DNA from: Lacrimispora amygdalina
Lineage (GTDB): Bacteria > Bacillota > Clostridia > Lachnospirales > Lachnospiraceae
Direction: 5' to 3'
Assembly: GCF_900205965.1 (NCBI RefSeq)
Contig: NZ_OAOF01000001.1
Location: 496,001 to 560,000, forward strand
Length of the DNA: 64,000 bases
Position numbers and translations under genes: made by a program. Below, piece after piece: positions 27,074 to 36,877 of the stretch (positions are counted from its first letter, which is position 1; each line of letters starts with the position of its first letter). The notes under the pieces were generated by a model. It was given only the letters and a program-made list of their open reading frames with translations. It was not told where the DNA came from and made no database searches.

Positions 27074-28696
27074 TTAGAAAAAGCGCATCTTTTTGGATGT
27101 TTCTACAAATTCCCGATTGCTCCTTGTTTTTGAAAACAGGTCCAGAATTTTTTCAACTGCATCTTCCGGTTTTAATGTATTGGTTGCCTTACGTACAACA
27201 TCCACAGCCTCTGCTTCTTCTCTGGTAAGCAGCAGATCGTCTCTTCTGGTTCCGGATTTTAAAATATCAATCGCAGGGAAAATTCTCTTCTCTGACAGCT
27301 TCCGGTCAAGCACCAGTTCCATGTTGCCGGTACCTTTAAATTCTTCATAAATCACGTCATCCATGCGGCTTCCCGTATCAACCAGTGCAGAAGCAAGAAC
27401 GGTAAGGCTCCCGCCCTCTCTCATGTTTCTCGCAGCACCAAAGAAACGCTTGGGCATATGAAGGGCTGCGGGGTCAAGACCACCGGAAAGCGTTCTTCCG
27501 CTGGGTGCAACCGTTAAGTTATAAGCTCTTGCAAGGCGGGTGATGCTGTCCAAAAGAATTACAACGTCTCTGCCATGCTCTACAAGACGTTTCGCTCTCT
27601 CAATCACCATCTCCGATACTCTTTTGTGACGATCAGGAAGTTCATCAAAGGTGGAATAAAGTACTTCCACATTATTGCCCACAATAGATTCTTTGATATC
27701 GGTAACCTCTTCCGGACGCTCATCAATGAGTAATATCATCAGATGAATCTCTGGATGATTGACTGTAATTGCTTTTGCAATCTGCTTTAACAGGGTTGTT
27801 TTTCCTGCCTTGGGAGGAGATACAATCATACCTCTCTGTCCCTTTCCGATGGGGGCCAATAAGTCCAGCACCCTCATGGCTGTGGTATTCTTTCCGCCGT
27901 CCGTCTCCATATGAAGGCGCTTATCCGGGAAGATCGGGGTCATATTCTCAAAGTTTGGCCGGCGCTCCGCCATATTGGTAGGATATCCGTTAATTTTCTT
28001 CACATATAACAGCGCTGCAAATTTCTCTGCAGCAGTTTTTACTCTGCGGCTTCCATGAATAATGTCTCCGGTTTTCATGTTAAAGCGGCGGATCTGGGAA
28101 GGTGCTACATAGACATCATTCTCACCTGGAAGATAATTCTCGCACCGGATAAAACCAAATCCATCAGGCATGACCTCCAGAATGCCATGGGCATCAATTC
28201 CGCTGTCAAGCTCCTGAAGCTCCGGACTGGGCTGGAAATCTACTTTAGGTTCTTCAGCTGCATATTCCTGCTTTGCATATGATTCATTCCTTCCGGAATT
28301 CTCATATCTGCCATTGCCCTCAGAGCTTCCTCCCCCTGTCGGGCGGTATGGTCTTTGCTGTGAATCCTGGCGGTAAGAGCGGACAACCGTCTTCTTGGTG
28401 CTGCTTTGCACCGGTGTGTTCTGCTGGGTCCCACCAGACTGCTGAGGCTGCGAAGCGGACATGGCTGGTCTGTTCGTTTCTTTCTCAGGCTGTTCATTTT
28501 TTTGTTCTTTGACTGTTTCCCTGCTTTCTGCCGTTACACTCCCAGCCGAAGCTGCGAAATCAGAAGTTTCTCCTTCCTTTTCACAGAGTATATTTATAAT
28601 ATCGGGCTTTCTCATGGAACTGTAGCCCTTTATTCCCTGGGCTTTTGCAAGCTCCTTTAACTCCGTTAACGGCAATGTCAGTAATTTTTCACGCAT
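27074..28696 (-). CDS. rho: Transcription termination factor Rho
   Basis: RNA-dependent ATPase hexamer. The 540-residue protein has the N-terminal helical Rho-N domain (1-40), then about 120 residues rich in Q, S, E and R (~45-165) that look disordered, the cold-shock-type RNA-binding domain ([27 protein letters not shown]), and the motor with Walker [16 protein letters not shown] near 290. The ATG at 28696 has GGAG six bases upstream; an ATG at 28711 is less well placed. The inserted domain is common in Clostridia, where such regions can affect RNA binding or phase separation. A small hairpin (28776-28796) lies in the leader. Confidence 0.96.
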   Translation of the reverse strand: MREKLLTLPLTELKELAKAQGIKGYSSMRKPDIINILCEKEGETSDFAASAGSVTAESRETVKEQKNEQPEKETNRPAMSASQPQQSGGTQQNTPVQSSTKKTVVRSYRQDSQQRPYRPTGGGSSEGNGRYENSGRNESYAKQEYAAEEPKVDFQPSPELQELDSGIDAHGILEVMPDGFGFIRCENYLPGENDVYVAPSQIRRFNMKTGDIIHGSRRVKTAAEKFAALLYVKKINGYPTNMAERRPNFENMTPIFPDKRLHMETDGGKNTTAMRVLDLLAPIGKGQRGMIVSPPKAGKTTLLKQIAKAITVNHPEIHLMILLIDERPEEVTDIKESIVGNNVEVLYSTFDELPDRHKRVSEMVIERAKRLVEHGRDVVILLDSITRLARAYNLTVAPSGRTLSGGLDPAALHMPKRFFGAARNMREGGSLTVLASALVDTGSRMDDVIYEEFKGTGNMELVLDRKLSEKRIFPAIDILKSGTRRDDLLLTREEAEAVDVVRKATNTLKPEDAVEKILDLFSKTRSNREFVETSKKMRFF

Positions 28697-28860
28697 ATTA
28701 ATCTCCTTCATGATTCCTTATACCAGTTGTTTCGTAATCTTGGGAATGATCTACGATAGAATATCGCAAACAGACGACCGGAATAATCTTCCGGTCCTAA
28801 TCATGTTGAATCAGGTCGTACGATATGTTTATTATAAACCTTAATAAATAAAAAGAAAAG

Positions 28861-30180
28861 TCATTTTTTTAGAAAGCTTAAGTGTTCCCTGATTTTTTTC
28901 TCATACCCGTTCTCTGTAGGCCGGTAAAATTCTGTACCTTCCATGCCATCCGGAAGATATTGCTGCTTTACATAATGATTCTCATAATCGTGGGCATAGA
29001 GATATCCCTGGCCATGGCCAAGCTTAGCGGAACCTTTATAATGGGAGTCCTGTAAGTGGACAGGTATGGGCATGGTCTTTTTATTTCTCACTGCTTCCTG
29101 TGCCTCGAATACAGCGACACATGCCGCATTGCTTTTTGGTGCACATGCCACATAGGTAACTGCCTGAGACAAAATAATCTGAGCTTCCGGAAGTCCGATC
29201 CGCTCCGCTGCCTGGGCGGCCGCCACTGCTACGACAAGAGCCTGTGGATCTGCATTGCCCACATCCTCTGACGCACAGATCATGATTCTTCTTGCGATGA
29301 ATTTAATATCTTCCCCTGCATAGAGCATCCGCGCCAGATAATAAACCGCTGCATCAGGATCTGATCCCCGCATGCTCTTAATAAATGCGGAGATAGTATC
29401 GTAATGGTTATCTCCGTTTTTATCGTATCGGACTGCACGTTTCTGAATGCATTCCTGGGCCACTTCCATGTTAATATGGATTTTTCCGTCATGGGGGTCC
29501 CGTTCTGTTGTCATGACGCCAAGCTCCACCGCATTTAAAGCTGCCCTTGCATCACCGTTTGCCACATCTGCCAGAAAATCCTCTGCTTCCGGGTCAATGA
29601 CTGCATTATAGGCACCCATTCCCTTTTCTTTATCGTAAACCGCACGGCTGATCAGTTCCTTAATATCGTCTTTTTCCAGTGTCTTCAGCTCAAATACACG
29701 GGAACGGGAAAGAAGCGCACCATTCACCTCGAAATAAGGGTTTTCCGTGGTTGCGCCGATCAATATTAATGTTCCATCCTCTACAAAAGGCAGAAGATAG
29801 TCCTGCTGCCCCTTATTAAACCTATGAATCTCATCAACAAAAAGAATGGTCTTCTTACCATACATTCCAAGAGAATCTTTGGCCTCTTTTACAATCTCTT
29901 CCATATCTTTTTTCCCGGCCACCGTTGCGTTAATCTGTCTGAAATCCGCACTGGTGGTATTGGCAATGACTCTTGCCAGAGTGGTTTTCCCGGTTCCGGG
30001 AGGTCCGTAGAATATAACTGATCCCAGCTTATCCGCTTTAATAGCGCGGTAAAGAAGCTTATCCTTTCCGATAATATGCTGCTGCCCCACCACTTCTTCC
30101 AAAGTGGACGGGCGAAGCCTGGAAGCAAGAGGGGATTCTTTTTCCATGGTATTCTCCCTCATATAATCAAACAAATCCAT
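28861..30180 (-). CDS. rarA: Replication-associated recombination protein A (RarA/MgsA)
   Basis: AAA+ ATPase acting at stalled replication forks. The 439-residue protein has Walker A (YGPPGTGKTTLAR near 58-70), Walker B and sensor region (ILFVDEIHRFNKGQQDYLLPFVE near 112-134), an arginine finger region (LSRSRVFEL), and the C-terminal tetramerisation domain with KSMRGSDPDAAVYYLARML and LQDSHYKG. A good AAAGGAG site precedes the ATG. It stands alone, 164 bp upstream of rho on the same strand. Confidence 0.95.
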   Translation of the reverse strand: MDLFDYMRENTMEKESPLASRLRPSTLEEVVGQQHIIGKDKLLYRAIKADKLGSVIFYGPPGTGKTTLARVIANTTSADFRQINATVAGKKDMEEIVKEAKDSLGMYGKKTILFVDEIHRFNKGQQDYLLPFVEDGTLILIGATTENPYFEVNGALLSRSRVFELKTLEKDDIKELISRAVYDKEKGMGAYNAVIDPEAEDFLADVANGDARAALNAVELGVMTTERDPHDGKIHINMEVAQECIQKRAVRYDKNGDNHYDTISAFIKSMRGSDPDAAVYYLARMLYAGEDIKFIARRIMICASEDVGNADPQALVVAVAAAQAAERIGLPEAQIILSQAVTYVACAPKSNAACVAVFEAQEAVRNKKTMPIPVHLQDSHYKGSAKLGHGQGYLYAHDYENHYVKQQYLPDGMEGTEFYRPTENGYEKKIREHLSFLKK

Positions 30181-30407
30181 AATTTACTCCTTTATCCGTT
30201 ATCGTGTATCCAGTCAGATAAACAGAGGATATGCTGATCCCTCTTTCTTTATTATGGGCAGTCCGCGGTCATTTGTCAAGAACATTTGTTCTCTTTTTCT
30301 CCCGGTTTTTTATCAGATTTTATTGCATTAAATTTCATTTTAAACAGATATAAAACGTGCTATTCTCTAATTGTAACAAAAAAACATTTTTTTTAATAGG
30401 AGGGTAT

Positions 30408-31526
30408 ATGAGTACAAAGAACATGAAAACAACAAGTATTATGTCTGAAGAGACAGGTCTTATGAATGAGACCGCCGCACAAAAAGCAAGCAGTCCTTTT
30501 TCCATCCGAAATATCTCTTCCACTGAACTGGTAAGGGAAATCCGTATTGGCTGGAATTTAGGAAATACCATGGATGCAACCGATGGTTTCGGTCTTTCTT
30601 CCGAAACCTCCTGGGGGAATCCAAGAACTACGAAAGCCATGATTGATAAGATCAGGGAAGGAGGCTTTAACACCTTAAGAGTTCCAACTACCTGGGAAAA
30701 ACACCTGGGACCCGCACCGGATTACACCATTGATCCAGCGTGGCTTAACAGGGTTGTGGAGGTTGTAGATTACGGCATCAATAACAGGATGTTTGTTATT
30801 TTAAACCTTCATCATGAGGAATGGCATTTTCCATCTTACGCTAATGAAGCTGCCGCCACCAGGATTCTTACAAAAGTATGGACTCAGATTGCGGAAAGAT
30901 TTAAAAATTATGATGAGCATCTGATCTTTGAAGGTCTGAATGAGCCACGGCAAAAGGGTACGGCGGACGAATGGAACGGCGGCAACAGAGAAGGTCAGGA
31001 AGTCGTAAACCGTTTTAATGCTGCTTTTGTAAGGACCATACGAAACTCCCTCGGGAACAACCCGTTAAGGCATTTAATGATTCCGCCTTATGCTGCTACT
31101 TCTTCCACAAATGCCTGGGATAACTTTGTTATACCAAGGGATAATAAAATCATTGTCTCTATACACGCTTACACACCTTATGACTTTGCCCTGAATACTT
31201 CAGGAACTTCGGAGTGGCGCCTTGATAACAGCGCAGATACCGGGGCCATAACCTATCTGATGGACAGTATTCACCGCTATTTTATTTCCAAAGGTTATCC
31301 GGTCATAATTGGTGAATTCGGTGCAATGAATAAGAATAATTTAAGACAGCGTACCAACTGGGCTAATTTCTATGTAAAATCAGCCAAAGCCAAAGGAATT
31401 CCCTGCATCTGGTGGGATAATGGTGTCATAAACGGTGACGGCGAGCTCTTTGGACTGCTGGACAGAACAAATTGTACCTTTTATTATCCCGATCTGGTAA
31501 ATGCAATGATGAGAGGGATTCAATAA
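30408..31526 (+). CDS. Glycoside hydrolase family 5 (endoglucanase-like), no signal peptide
   Basis: A 372-residue TIM-barrel beta-glycosidase. It starts with a GH5-type IRIGWNLGNTMDA block near residue 47; the acid/base Glu is in FEGLNEPRQKG near 185, and the nucleophile Glu in VIIGEFGAMNK near 305. HAYTPYDF with its conserved His-Tyr lies between. GGAGG precedes the ATG. Unlike most cellulases it has no signal peptide, dockerin or carbohydrate-binding module: the first 40 residues are polar. An intracellular role on imported beta-glucan oligomers is therefore likely, or export by another route. Confidence 0.85.
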   Translation: MSTKNMKTTSIMSEETGLMNETAAQKASSPFSIRNISSTELVREIRIGWNLGNTMDATDGFGLSSETSWGNPRTTKAMIDKIREGGFNTLRVPTTWEKHLGPAPDYTIDPAWLNRVVEVVDYGINNRMFVILNLHHEEWHFPSYANEAAATRILTKVWTQIAERFKNYDEHLIFEGLNEPRQKGTADEWNGGNREGQEVVNRFNAAFVRTIRNSLGNNPLRHLMIPPYAATSSTNAWDNFVIPRDNKIIVSIHAYTPYDFALNTSGTSEWRLDNSADTGAITYLMDSIHRYFISKGYPVIIGEFGAMNKNNLRQRTNWANFYVKSAKAKGIPCIWWDNGVINGDGELFGLLDRTNCTFYYPDLVNAMMRGIQ

Positions 31527-31534
31527 TTCAGTCT

Positions 31535-31580
31535 GAGCTGTTGCTCCACATGTGACTAATCACCTGTGAAGCAACAGCTC
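31535..31580. repeat. Long hairpin after the GH5 gene
   Basis: GAGCTGTTGCTcCACA and its near reverse complement form a long stem 8 bp after the GH5 stop, facing the convergent HMA gene. There is no clear T-run on either side, so it may be a transcript-end stabiliser or a weak terminator. Confidence 0.5.
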
Positions 31581-31602
31581 CTCTGCGTCAAAAATATTAA
31601 GG

Positions 31603-31959
31603 TTAAACGAACCGGCCCGGGAGATAACCAGCCTTTTTTACAATGTCTTTTATATCACTTTCTGCCATCTTCTCTTTCATATGAACTGTAACCTGTTTCT
31701 TTTCAAAATCCGCCACTGCATAGATTCCGTCAAGGCTGTTAAACGCATTCTCCACCTTTTTTCTGCAGTTTTCACAGGTCATTCCATCTACCTGAAGAGT
31801 TGTGACGTGGGGATAATGGAATTTATTTGTGTCTGCTGCTTTCACTTTCTTCACTACCTCACCGCCGCCGCAGCATCCCTGCTTAGTCCGTTTAATGGAA
31901 CTTTTCAAACCAAAATAACAGATTACGATTAAAATCACACTGATCACAGCTGTTGACAT
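31603..31959 (-). CDS. Membrane-anchored heavy-metal-associated (HMA) protein
   Basis: A 118-residue protein with an N-terminal transmembrane helix (TAVISVILIVICYFGL, 3-18), a basic stop-transfer, a CCGGG motif near 28-32, and a C-terminal HMA domain with the GMTCENC copper-binding loop near 60-66. The N-terminal part resembles FeoB-associated Cys-rich membrane proteins, so it looks like a fusion of that type with a copper chaperone-like domain. It may hand copper to a P-type ATPase encoded elsewhere. AAAGGAGG supports the ATG at 31959. It lies just outside the integrated element. Confidence 0.8.
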   Translation of the reverse strand: MSTAVISVILIVICYFGLKSSIKRTKQGCCGGGEVVKKVKAADTNKFHYPHVTTLQVDGMTCENCRKKVENAFNSLDGIYAVADFEKKQVTVHMKEKMAESDIKDIVKKAGYLPGRFV

Positions 31960-32044
31960 ATCAACTCCTCCTTTTCTGCAAAATGATGTTCTATCAATAT
32001 TATAAAACGAAAACGCAGATATGGAAGAGTTTTTATTGATACTT

Positions 32045-32237
32045 TTAATCAATTAATAATTCATCCGCTGTTACAAACGTATATCCCTGTTTGGTCAATA
32101 CATCAATTGCCTCAAGTGCAGCTTCCACAGATGTGGGAAATACATCGTGGAGAAGTATAATATCTCCGGGTTCCACGTTCTTTACTATATTACGGACAAT
32201 TTTTTTCGTATTCTGGGTTTTCCAGTCCAGGGTATCC
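32045..32237 (-). pseudogene. 3' fragment of a polysaccharide deacetylase gene (split by element)
   Basis: On the minus strand the frame reads DTLDWKTQNTKKIVRN, then a VEPGDIILLHDVF block, and ends TADELLID with a TAA at 32045-32047. These are NodB motif 4 (DTLDW) and motif 5 (LLHD) and the end of the fold. There is no start codon or ribosome site, and upstream of the D codon the protein match stops. The missing N-terminal part is at 53857-54389 on the same strand, and joining the two at GTATCC (plus strand) restores WNMDTLDWKT in frame. Together they make a deacetylase of about 239 residues. Confidence 0.85.
32232..32237. repeat. Left attachment core of the integrated element
   Basis: GTATCC, shared with 53857-53862. 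It lies within the DTLDW codons of the split deacetylase gene. The outer side continues the deacetylase 3' half; the inner side begins TCATTGCATAAAGCTGG, which is element DNA. Confidence 0.75.
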
Positions 32238-32330
32238 TCATTGCATAAAGCTGGAAAAAATGTCTTTTTCCCCTTTGCTCTGTAACCCCAACAGTATTAT
32301 TGTTATTTTTTTATCATTCTGTATCGATTT

Positions 32331-32350
32331 ATTTTGTCGAATTTTGTCGA
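32331..32350. repeat. Tandem 10-bp repeat near the left element end
   Basis: ATTTTGTCGA occurs twice in direct succession in the AT-rich 230-bp stretch between the left core and the chemoreceptor gene. No gene was seen in this stretch, only AT-rich promoter-like DNA. It could be an accessory protein site; this is speculative. Confidence 0.5.
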
Positions 32351-32470
32351 TAACTATTTTTCATTTATTAAAAGTTTTAATTTTCATTTTTGTATAATTA
32401 TAATAAAATTTAATCATAATCAGTTTTTTTATTGTTACATTTAACAACGAAACATGAAAAGGAGAAAAAT

Positions 32471-34468
32471 ATGGAAAACAACAAAATCCAAAAAGTGACA
32501 ACAATTAAAAAAAAGATACGATCTATGATTATGGTAACAGTTTCGGCATCGCTTCTCTTTGTGGGTTTTTTAACATGTTTGCTCAACTTTTCGTCAACAA
32601 TCCATATCTTGAAAAATAATTTAAAAACAACTGCTACAGTGGGTGCAGGTCAGGTAGAATATCGTCTGAAATCTACTATGAATATCGTAGAAACTTTAGG
32701 CACAGTCAAAGAGTTATCAGTGGATACAGTCAAAGATTCTGAAAAGTTGGAAATATTAGAACATTATAAAAAATCATATAACTGGAACAGTGTCTATTTA
32801 TTTGATAAAGATGGTGTTAGTCTTGCAAATTCAGATTTAAACGTTTGTGACAGACAATACTTCATATCTGCTCTGGCAGGTAAATCAAATATCAGCGATC
32901 CAATTTACAGCAGAGACACTGGAGAATATATATGCGCTGTTGCGGCTCCAATATGGAAGGACGGCATCCAGAATTCAGAAGTCATCGGTGCTGTTATGGC
33001 ATGTATGGATGTAAGTTCTCTCAACACCTTGGTTTCTTCAATAAATGTCAGTAAGAATGGATATGCCTACATAACTGACAGCAAGGGAACGATGATTGCA
33101 CACCCTAACTCTGAATTAATTAAAAATCAGACAAATTATATAGAAGAATCTAAAAAAGATCCCCAGTATGCATCTTTGGCCGCGGTTCTCAAAGAAATGA
33201 TCTCCGGAAAAAATGGTTTTGGATCTTACAAATATCAAGGACAGAATAAATATCTTGCTTATGCTCCTATTCAGGAAACAAACGGATGGAGTATTGCAAT
33301 CAGCGCACCGGTTAATGATTTTTTAAATGGGACTTTCCAGAGTATCGCAATGACCATCGCAGTAATTATACTTGCTCTTATTATAAGTTTTCTATCTGCT
33401 GCTAAATTAGCAAATTCCATCGGGAAACCGATTCAGATATGTACAACCCGGCTTCAGCAGCTTGCAGAGGGGGATTTCCACAGTACTGTAGCAGATATTA
33501 AGACTAATGATGAGACAATGCTATTGACGCAGTCAGCAAAAATATTAACAAGTTCTCTTCAAACTATTATTGAAGATGTAAAATATCTTCTTGGAGAAAT
33601 GGCAAGAGGCAACTTCTCAGCAAAACCTCAGATACCAGAAAGCGCTTATGTGGGTGATATGCGAGAAATTTATACCTCCATCACCTATATGATCAATAAT
33701 ATTACAGGCACTTTACATCAGATTAATATTGCCTCCAGTCAGGTAACCTCAGGGGCAGAACAATTGGCTGCAAGCGCTACAGGACTGGCTCAGGGCGCTA
33801 CCGAACAAGCCTCTTCCGTTGAGGAACTGGCAGCATCATTTGATGAAATTTCTTCAAGGACCAAATTAAATACCTCCAATGCAGCAGCTTCAGAAAAGTA
33901 CATGTCAGAACTGGGGGAAAAAATCAAATTCAGCAACAATCAGATGAATAGTCTTATTTCTGCAATGAAGGAAATAAATATCACCTCTGCCGAGATAGGA
34001 AAAATAATAAAAGTGATAGAAGAAATTGCTTTCCAGACAAATATTCTGGCCCTGAATGCTGCGGTAGAAGCTGCACGCGCAGGGAGCGTGGGCAAAGGAT
34101 TTGCAGTTGTTGCAGACGAGGTAAGAAGTCTGGCAGCTAAATCCAGTCAGGCCGCCAGCAGTACAACCGCTCTGATAGAACGATCCATTCTCGCGGTAGA
34201 AGAGGGGTCACGTATGGTTGATGAAACAGGTTTATCATTGAAGGATGTTGTGGAAAAAACAGAGATAGCAGTAAGAAGTATGAGAGAAATAATTATAGCT
34301 ACAGAGCAAGAATATGATGCAATCAATCAAATGCTCATTGGTGTTGATCAAATTTCCAATGTTGTACAATCTAATTCTGCGGCTGCAGAAGAAAGTGCTG
34401 CTACATCAGAAGAATTATCTGCACAAGCTGTGTCATTAAAATCACTGGTCGAATCATTTAAATTTTAA
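32471..34468 (+). CDS. Methyl-accepting chemotaxis protein, dCache type
   Basis: A 665-residue transmembrane receptor. TM1 lies at about 19-40 ([20 protein letters not shown]), followed by an extracellular dCache ligand domain (~45-285) with [15 protein letters not shown] and [16 protein letters not shown] signatures, TM2 at ~290-315, a HAMP domain, and a cytoplasmic signalling coiled coil whose tip [22 protein letters not shown] binds CheA and CheW. dCache domains of this kind often sense amino acids or organic acids, but the ligand is not readable. GGAG precedes the ATG at 32471. It is the first gene of the element; no other chemotaxis gene is nearby. Confidence 0.92.
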   Translation: MENNKIQKVTTIKKKIRSMIMVTVSASLLFVGFLTCLLNFSSTIHILKNNLKTTATVGAGQVEYRLKSTMNIVETLGTVKELSVDTVKDSEKLEILEHYKKSYNWNSVYLFDKDGVSLANSDLNVCDRQYFISALAGKSNISDPIYSRDTGEYICAVAAPIWKDGIQNSEVIGAVMACMDVSSLNTLVSSINVSKNGYAYITDSKGTMIAHPNSELIKNQTNYIEESKKDPQYASLAAVLKEMISGKNGFGSYKYQGQNKYLAYAPIQETNGWSIAISAPVNDFLNGTFQSIAMTIAVIILALIISFLSAAKLANSIGKPIQICTTRLQQLAEGDFHSTVADIKTNDETMLLTQSAKILTSSLQTIIEDVKYLLGEMARGNFSAKPQIPESAYVGDMREIYTSITYMINNITGTLHQINIASSQVTSGAEQLAASATGLAQGATEQASSVEELAASFDEISSRTKLNTSNAAASEKYMSELGEKIKFSNNQMNSLISAMKEINITSAEIGKIIKVIEEIAFQTNILALNAAVEAARAGSVGKGFAVVADEVRSLAAKSSQAASSTTALIERSILAVEEGSRMVDETGLSLKDVVEKTEIAVRSMREIIIATEQEYDAINQMLIGVDQISNVVQSNSAAAEESAATSEELSAQAVSLKSLVESFKF

Positions 34469-34493
34469 ATTGCAAAGCTTTATTTACATAAAA

Positions 34494-34530
34494 GGGAAGT
34501 TCGTATACAAAATGTTTATGAACTTCCCTC
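34494..34530 (+). terminator. Terminator after the chemoreceptor gene
   Basis: GGGAAGTTC pairs with GAACTTCCC, with more pairing toward the loop. Ts are few on the plus strand (CTCTTATG), so strength is uncertain; the minus strand shows four Ts. Confidence 0.55.
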
Positions 34531-34697
34531 TTATGTTTCAAGTGATAGAAATTGCTACCGCATTATCAGCTTGTGACGTTAACTGACCATGTCTAAGATC
34601 TGAATTAATGGAAGCCCCAGTCAATTACAAACCTATTACCTCTGGCTGAGGAATTAATATGCAGCAACAGACAATTCCCTAATTCAATTGCCTCACT

Positions 34698-35201
34698 TTA
34701 TTCAATTGTTGATTTTCTTTTAGACTTTATTAATTCAATTGCCTCTTTCCCACTCATATATTCAATTTCAAGTTCTAACATACATACGTTCATCAACCCT
34801 CTATCAATTGCATGTGAGCGCTCTGCTTCTTCTATATCAGGTGAGTATCTTGCTGTTAAGATTTCAAGAGCTTCCCTTTTTTTCTCTTCCTCCATAACAT
34901 GGGCTCTGCCAAATACAATGACACTGCGAAAATATGAGGTATATTCATCCTGCACAACCTGATCCTGATCAATCACACAAAAAGAAACTTTTTCATTTCT
35001 TTTAATTCCATCTAATTTATGACCTGCTTTCGCTCCATGAAAGTAAATCTTATTATTATGGTATACATAACTTAGGGGGACCGCATAAGGATAATCATCA
35101 TCACCTGATACAGCCAGCACTCCTGAAGTTGCGCGATTTAAAACCTGAACGCATTCCTCTGATGACAGTACCTGATTTTTACGCCGCATTTCTCTAAACA
35201 T
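34698..35201 (-). CDS. Pyridoxamine 5'-phosphate oxidase-family flavin-binding protein (NimA-like)
   Basis: A 167-residue split-barrel protein: MFREMRRKNQVLSSEECVQVL, then VLAVSGDDDYPYAVPLSYVYHNNKIYFHGAKAGHKLDGI. This is the pattern of the family around 5-nitroimidazole reductase NimA, which binds FMN or heme. Whether it reduces nitroimidazoles cannot be told. The ATG at 35201 has AAAGGAG five bases upstream; an upstream ATG at 35216 lacks one. It is 42 bp downstream of pta on the same strand. A 14-bp direct repeat (AATTCAATTGCCTC at 34681 and 34732) straddles its 3' end. Confidence 0.85.
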   Translation of the reverse strand: MFREMRRKNQVLSSEECVQVLNRATSGVLAVSGDDDYPYAVPLSYVYHNNKIYFHGAKAGHKLDGIKRNEKVSFCVIDQDQVVQDEYTSYFRSVIVFGRAHVMEEEKKREALEILTARYSPDIEEAERSHAIDRGLMNVCMLELEIEYMSGKEAIELIKSKRKSTIE

Positions 35202-35243
35202 ATGAACTCCTTTCATGAAGACAGTTAAATGTCTGTTTGTAAG

Positions 35244-36215
35244 CTATATAAGAGCTGCTGTAATAATAGACATTTTATAAACCTCGTCTGCATTACAGCC
35301 TCTGGAAAGATCATTTATAGGCGCATTTAATCCCTGCAGGATCGGTCCAAAAGCTTCAAATCCGCCTAAGCGCTGTGCAATTTTATAACCGATATTACCG
35401 GCATTGATATCTGGGAAAATAAAGACATTGGCCTTTCCTGCAACTGTTGATTCCGGGGCCTTAGTTTTTGCCACAACAGGAGAAAATGCCGCGTCAAACT
35501 GCAGTTCACCGTCTGCCGGGAAATCCAGATTCATGGTTTTCAATCTATCAGCTGCCTTTCTTACCTTATCAACCGACTCTCCCTTTCCTGATCCCAGTGT
35601 GCTATAGGACAGTAATGCAACCTTAGGATCCATGGAGAAACGTCTGGCTGTCCGGGCTGTCTCACATGCGATTTCTGCCAGCTCCTCGTCGCTGGGCTCA
35701 AGGTTAATCGCACAGTCACCCATGGCATACATCTCATTCCCATTTTCCGTTTTCCTGGAAAGAATAAAGCAACTGGAAACAATTTTACTGCCTGGCCTGG
35801 TTTTAATCAGCTGCAGGGCCGGCCTTACTGTATCTGCAGTGGAATAAGTAGCTCCTCCCAAAAGGCAGTCCGCCTTTCCCATTTTAACCAGCATGGTTCC
35901 AAAATAGTTGGGCTTTTTCAAAGCTTCCCGGCAAGCAGCCTCATCCATCTTGCCTTTTCTTAATTCTACCATTTTTGATACCATTTCATCCAATTCTTCA
36001 TAAACCAGGGGATCTATTTTCTCAATTTCATTAACCGGCCAGTTACACGCTGAGGCAGCGGCCTGAATCTCATCTGGATTCCCTAAAAGAACTGGTGTCA
36101 GAATTCCTTCGCCATGCAGACGATTGGCTGCTTCTAATATTCTTGGATCAGTACCTTCTGTAAAGACGATCCGCTTATTCTGCTTTTTCAATGCGGCAAT
36201 CATTGGTTCAAACAT
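35244..36215 (-). CDS. pta: Phosphate acetyltransferase
   Basis: Converts acetyl-CoA and phosphate to acetyl phosphate. The 323-residue protein is the short, DRTGG-less form common in Firmicutes, with RIVFTEGTDPRILEAA at 20-35, LLGGATYSTADTVRPALQ near 118-135 and the C-terminal signature NVFIFPDINAGNIGYKIAQRLGG near 270-292. A CGGAGG site precedes the ATG. In most clostridia pta sits beside ackA; here no acetate kinase gene is adjacent, and the gene lies inside the predicted element. It may be a second copy or serve another kinase partner. Confidence 0.93.
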   Translation of the reverse strand: MFEPMIAALKKQNKRIVFTEGTDPRILEAANRLHGEGILTPVLLGNPDEIQAAASACNWPVNEIEKIDPLVYEELDEMVSKMVELRKGKMDEAACREALKKPNYFGTMLVKMGKADCLLGGATYSTADTVRPALQLIKTRPGSKIVSSCFILSRKTENGNEMYAMGDCAINLEPSDEELAEIACETARTARRFSMDPKVALLSYSTLGSGKGESVDKVRKAADRLKTMNLDFPADGELQFDAAFSPVVAKTKAPESTVAGKANVFIFPDINAGNIGYKIAQRLGGFEAFGPILQGLNAPINDLSRGCNADEVYKMSIITAALI

Positions 36216-36318
36216 GCTTTCTACCTCCGTAAGTCATTTTTATGCAGTTTTTCCATATTTCCATTTTATATTACGTTATCTATTAAAAATCAATTACATA
36301 CTATTAATAATATAATTT

Positions 36319-36813
36319 TCAATTAGTACATTTTGTTCTGATAAAATCTTTGAATTCATGATAACTACCTACGGTGAAGCCGGCCGGATCAATAATAATT
36401 CCATTATTTTTAGCAAACATCAGAACAAATGTATGTTTTAATTCATATGTCTTAATAATCTGGGAGTATTCAATTGTCAAAGAAAATGTCCCCTGAGTTA
36501 TGGAAATATGCTCACCAAACTGTATAACTGCTACAGGCTTCTTCCCATTATGCAGCCTGTAATCAATTTCTTTCAGTTGTCTTATTGTCATAGGAGGGGT
36601 GATTAAAATTGTACTGGTAATAATTAACAGACAGACCCCTAAAACTGCAGTCATGATGTAATTTTGTTCACTCAGCGTAATTCCAATCATAATAAGCGCA
36701 ATGGGAATAAATACAGCTCCCATGAAATAGATTCTTCTGCATAGCACCTTATGTACATACTCTGATACCATGGCATCATCAGAATCATATCTGTTTTCAA
36801 ATTGTATATTCAT
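36319..36813 (-). CDS. YcxB-like membrane protein
   Basis: A 164-residue protein with two adjacent transmembrane helices (~28-50 and ~54-74) followed by a cytoplasmic beta-rich domain with ITQGTFSLTIEYSQIIKTYELKHTFVLMF and a conserved IIDPAGF. This is the layout of the YcxB-like C-terminal domain family, which has a PH-like fold and no known function. AAGGA precedes the ATG. It is the most downstream gene of the small-gene array. Confidence 0.72.
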   Translation of the reverse strand: MNIQFENRYDSDDAMVSEYVHKVLCRRIYFMGAVFIPIALIMIGITLSEQNYIMTAVLGVCLLIITSTILITPPMTIRQLKEIDYRLHNGKKPVAVIQFGEHISITQGTFSLTIEYSQIIKTYELKHTFVLMFAKNNGIIIDPAGFTVGSYHEFKDFIRTKCTN

Positions 36814-36877
36814 TTTTTACTTTTCCTTCTTCATAATCGGCAAACGCTTCCAAAAACACCTGATATATATGCAATAT

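Noticed and set aside
34681..34745. 14-bp direct repeat AATTCAATTGCCTC around the 3' end of the NimA-like gene, as a possible insertion scar
   Set aside because: It is short, AT-rich, contains coding sequence of the gene's last residues, and nothing lies between that looks mobile; a local duplication explains it.
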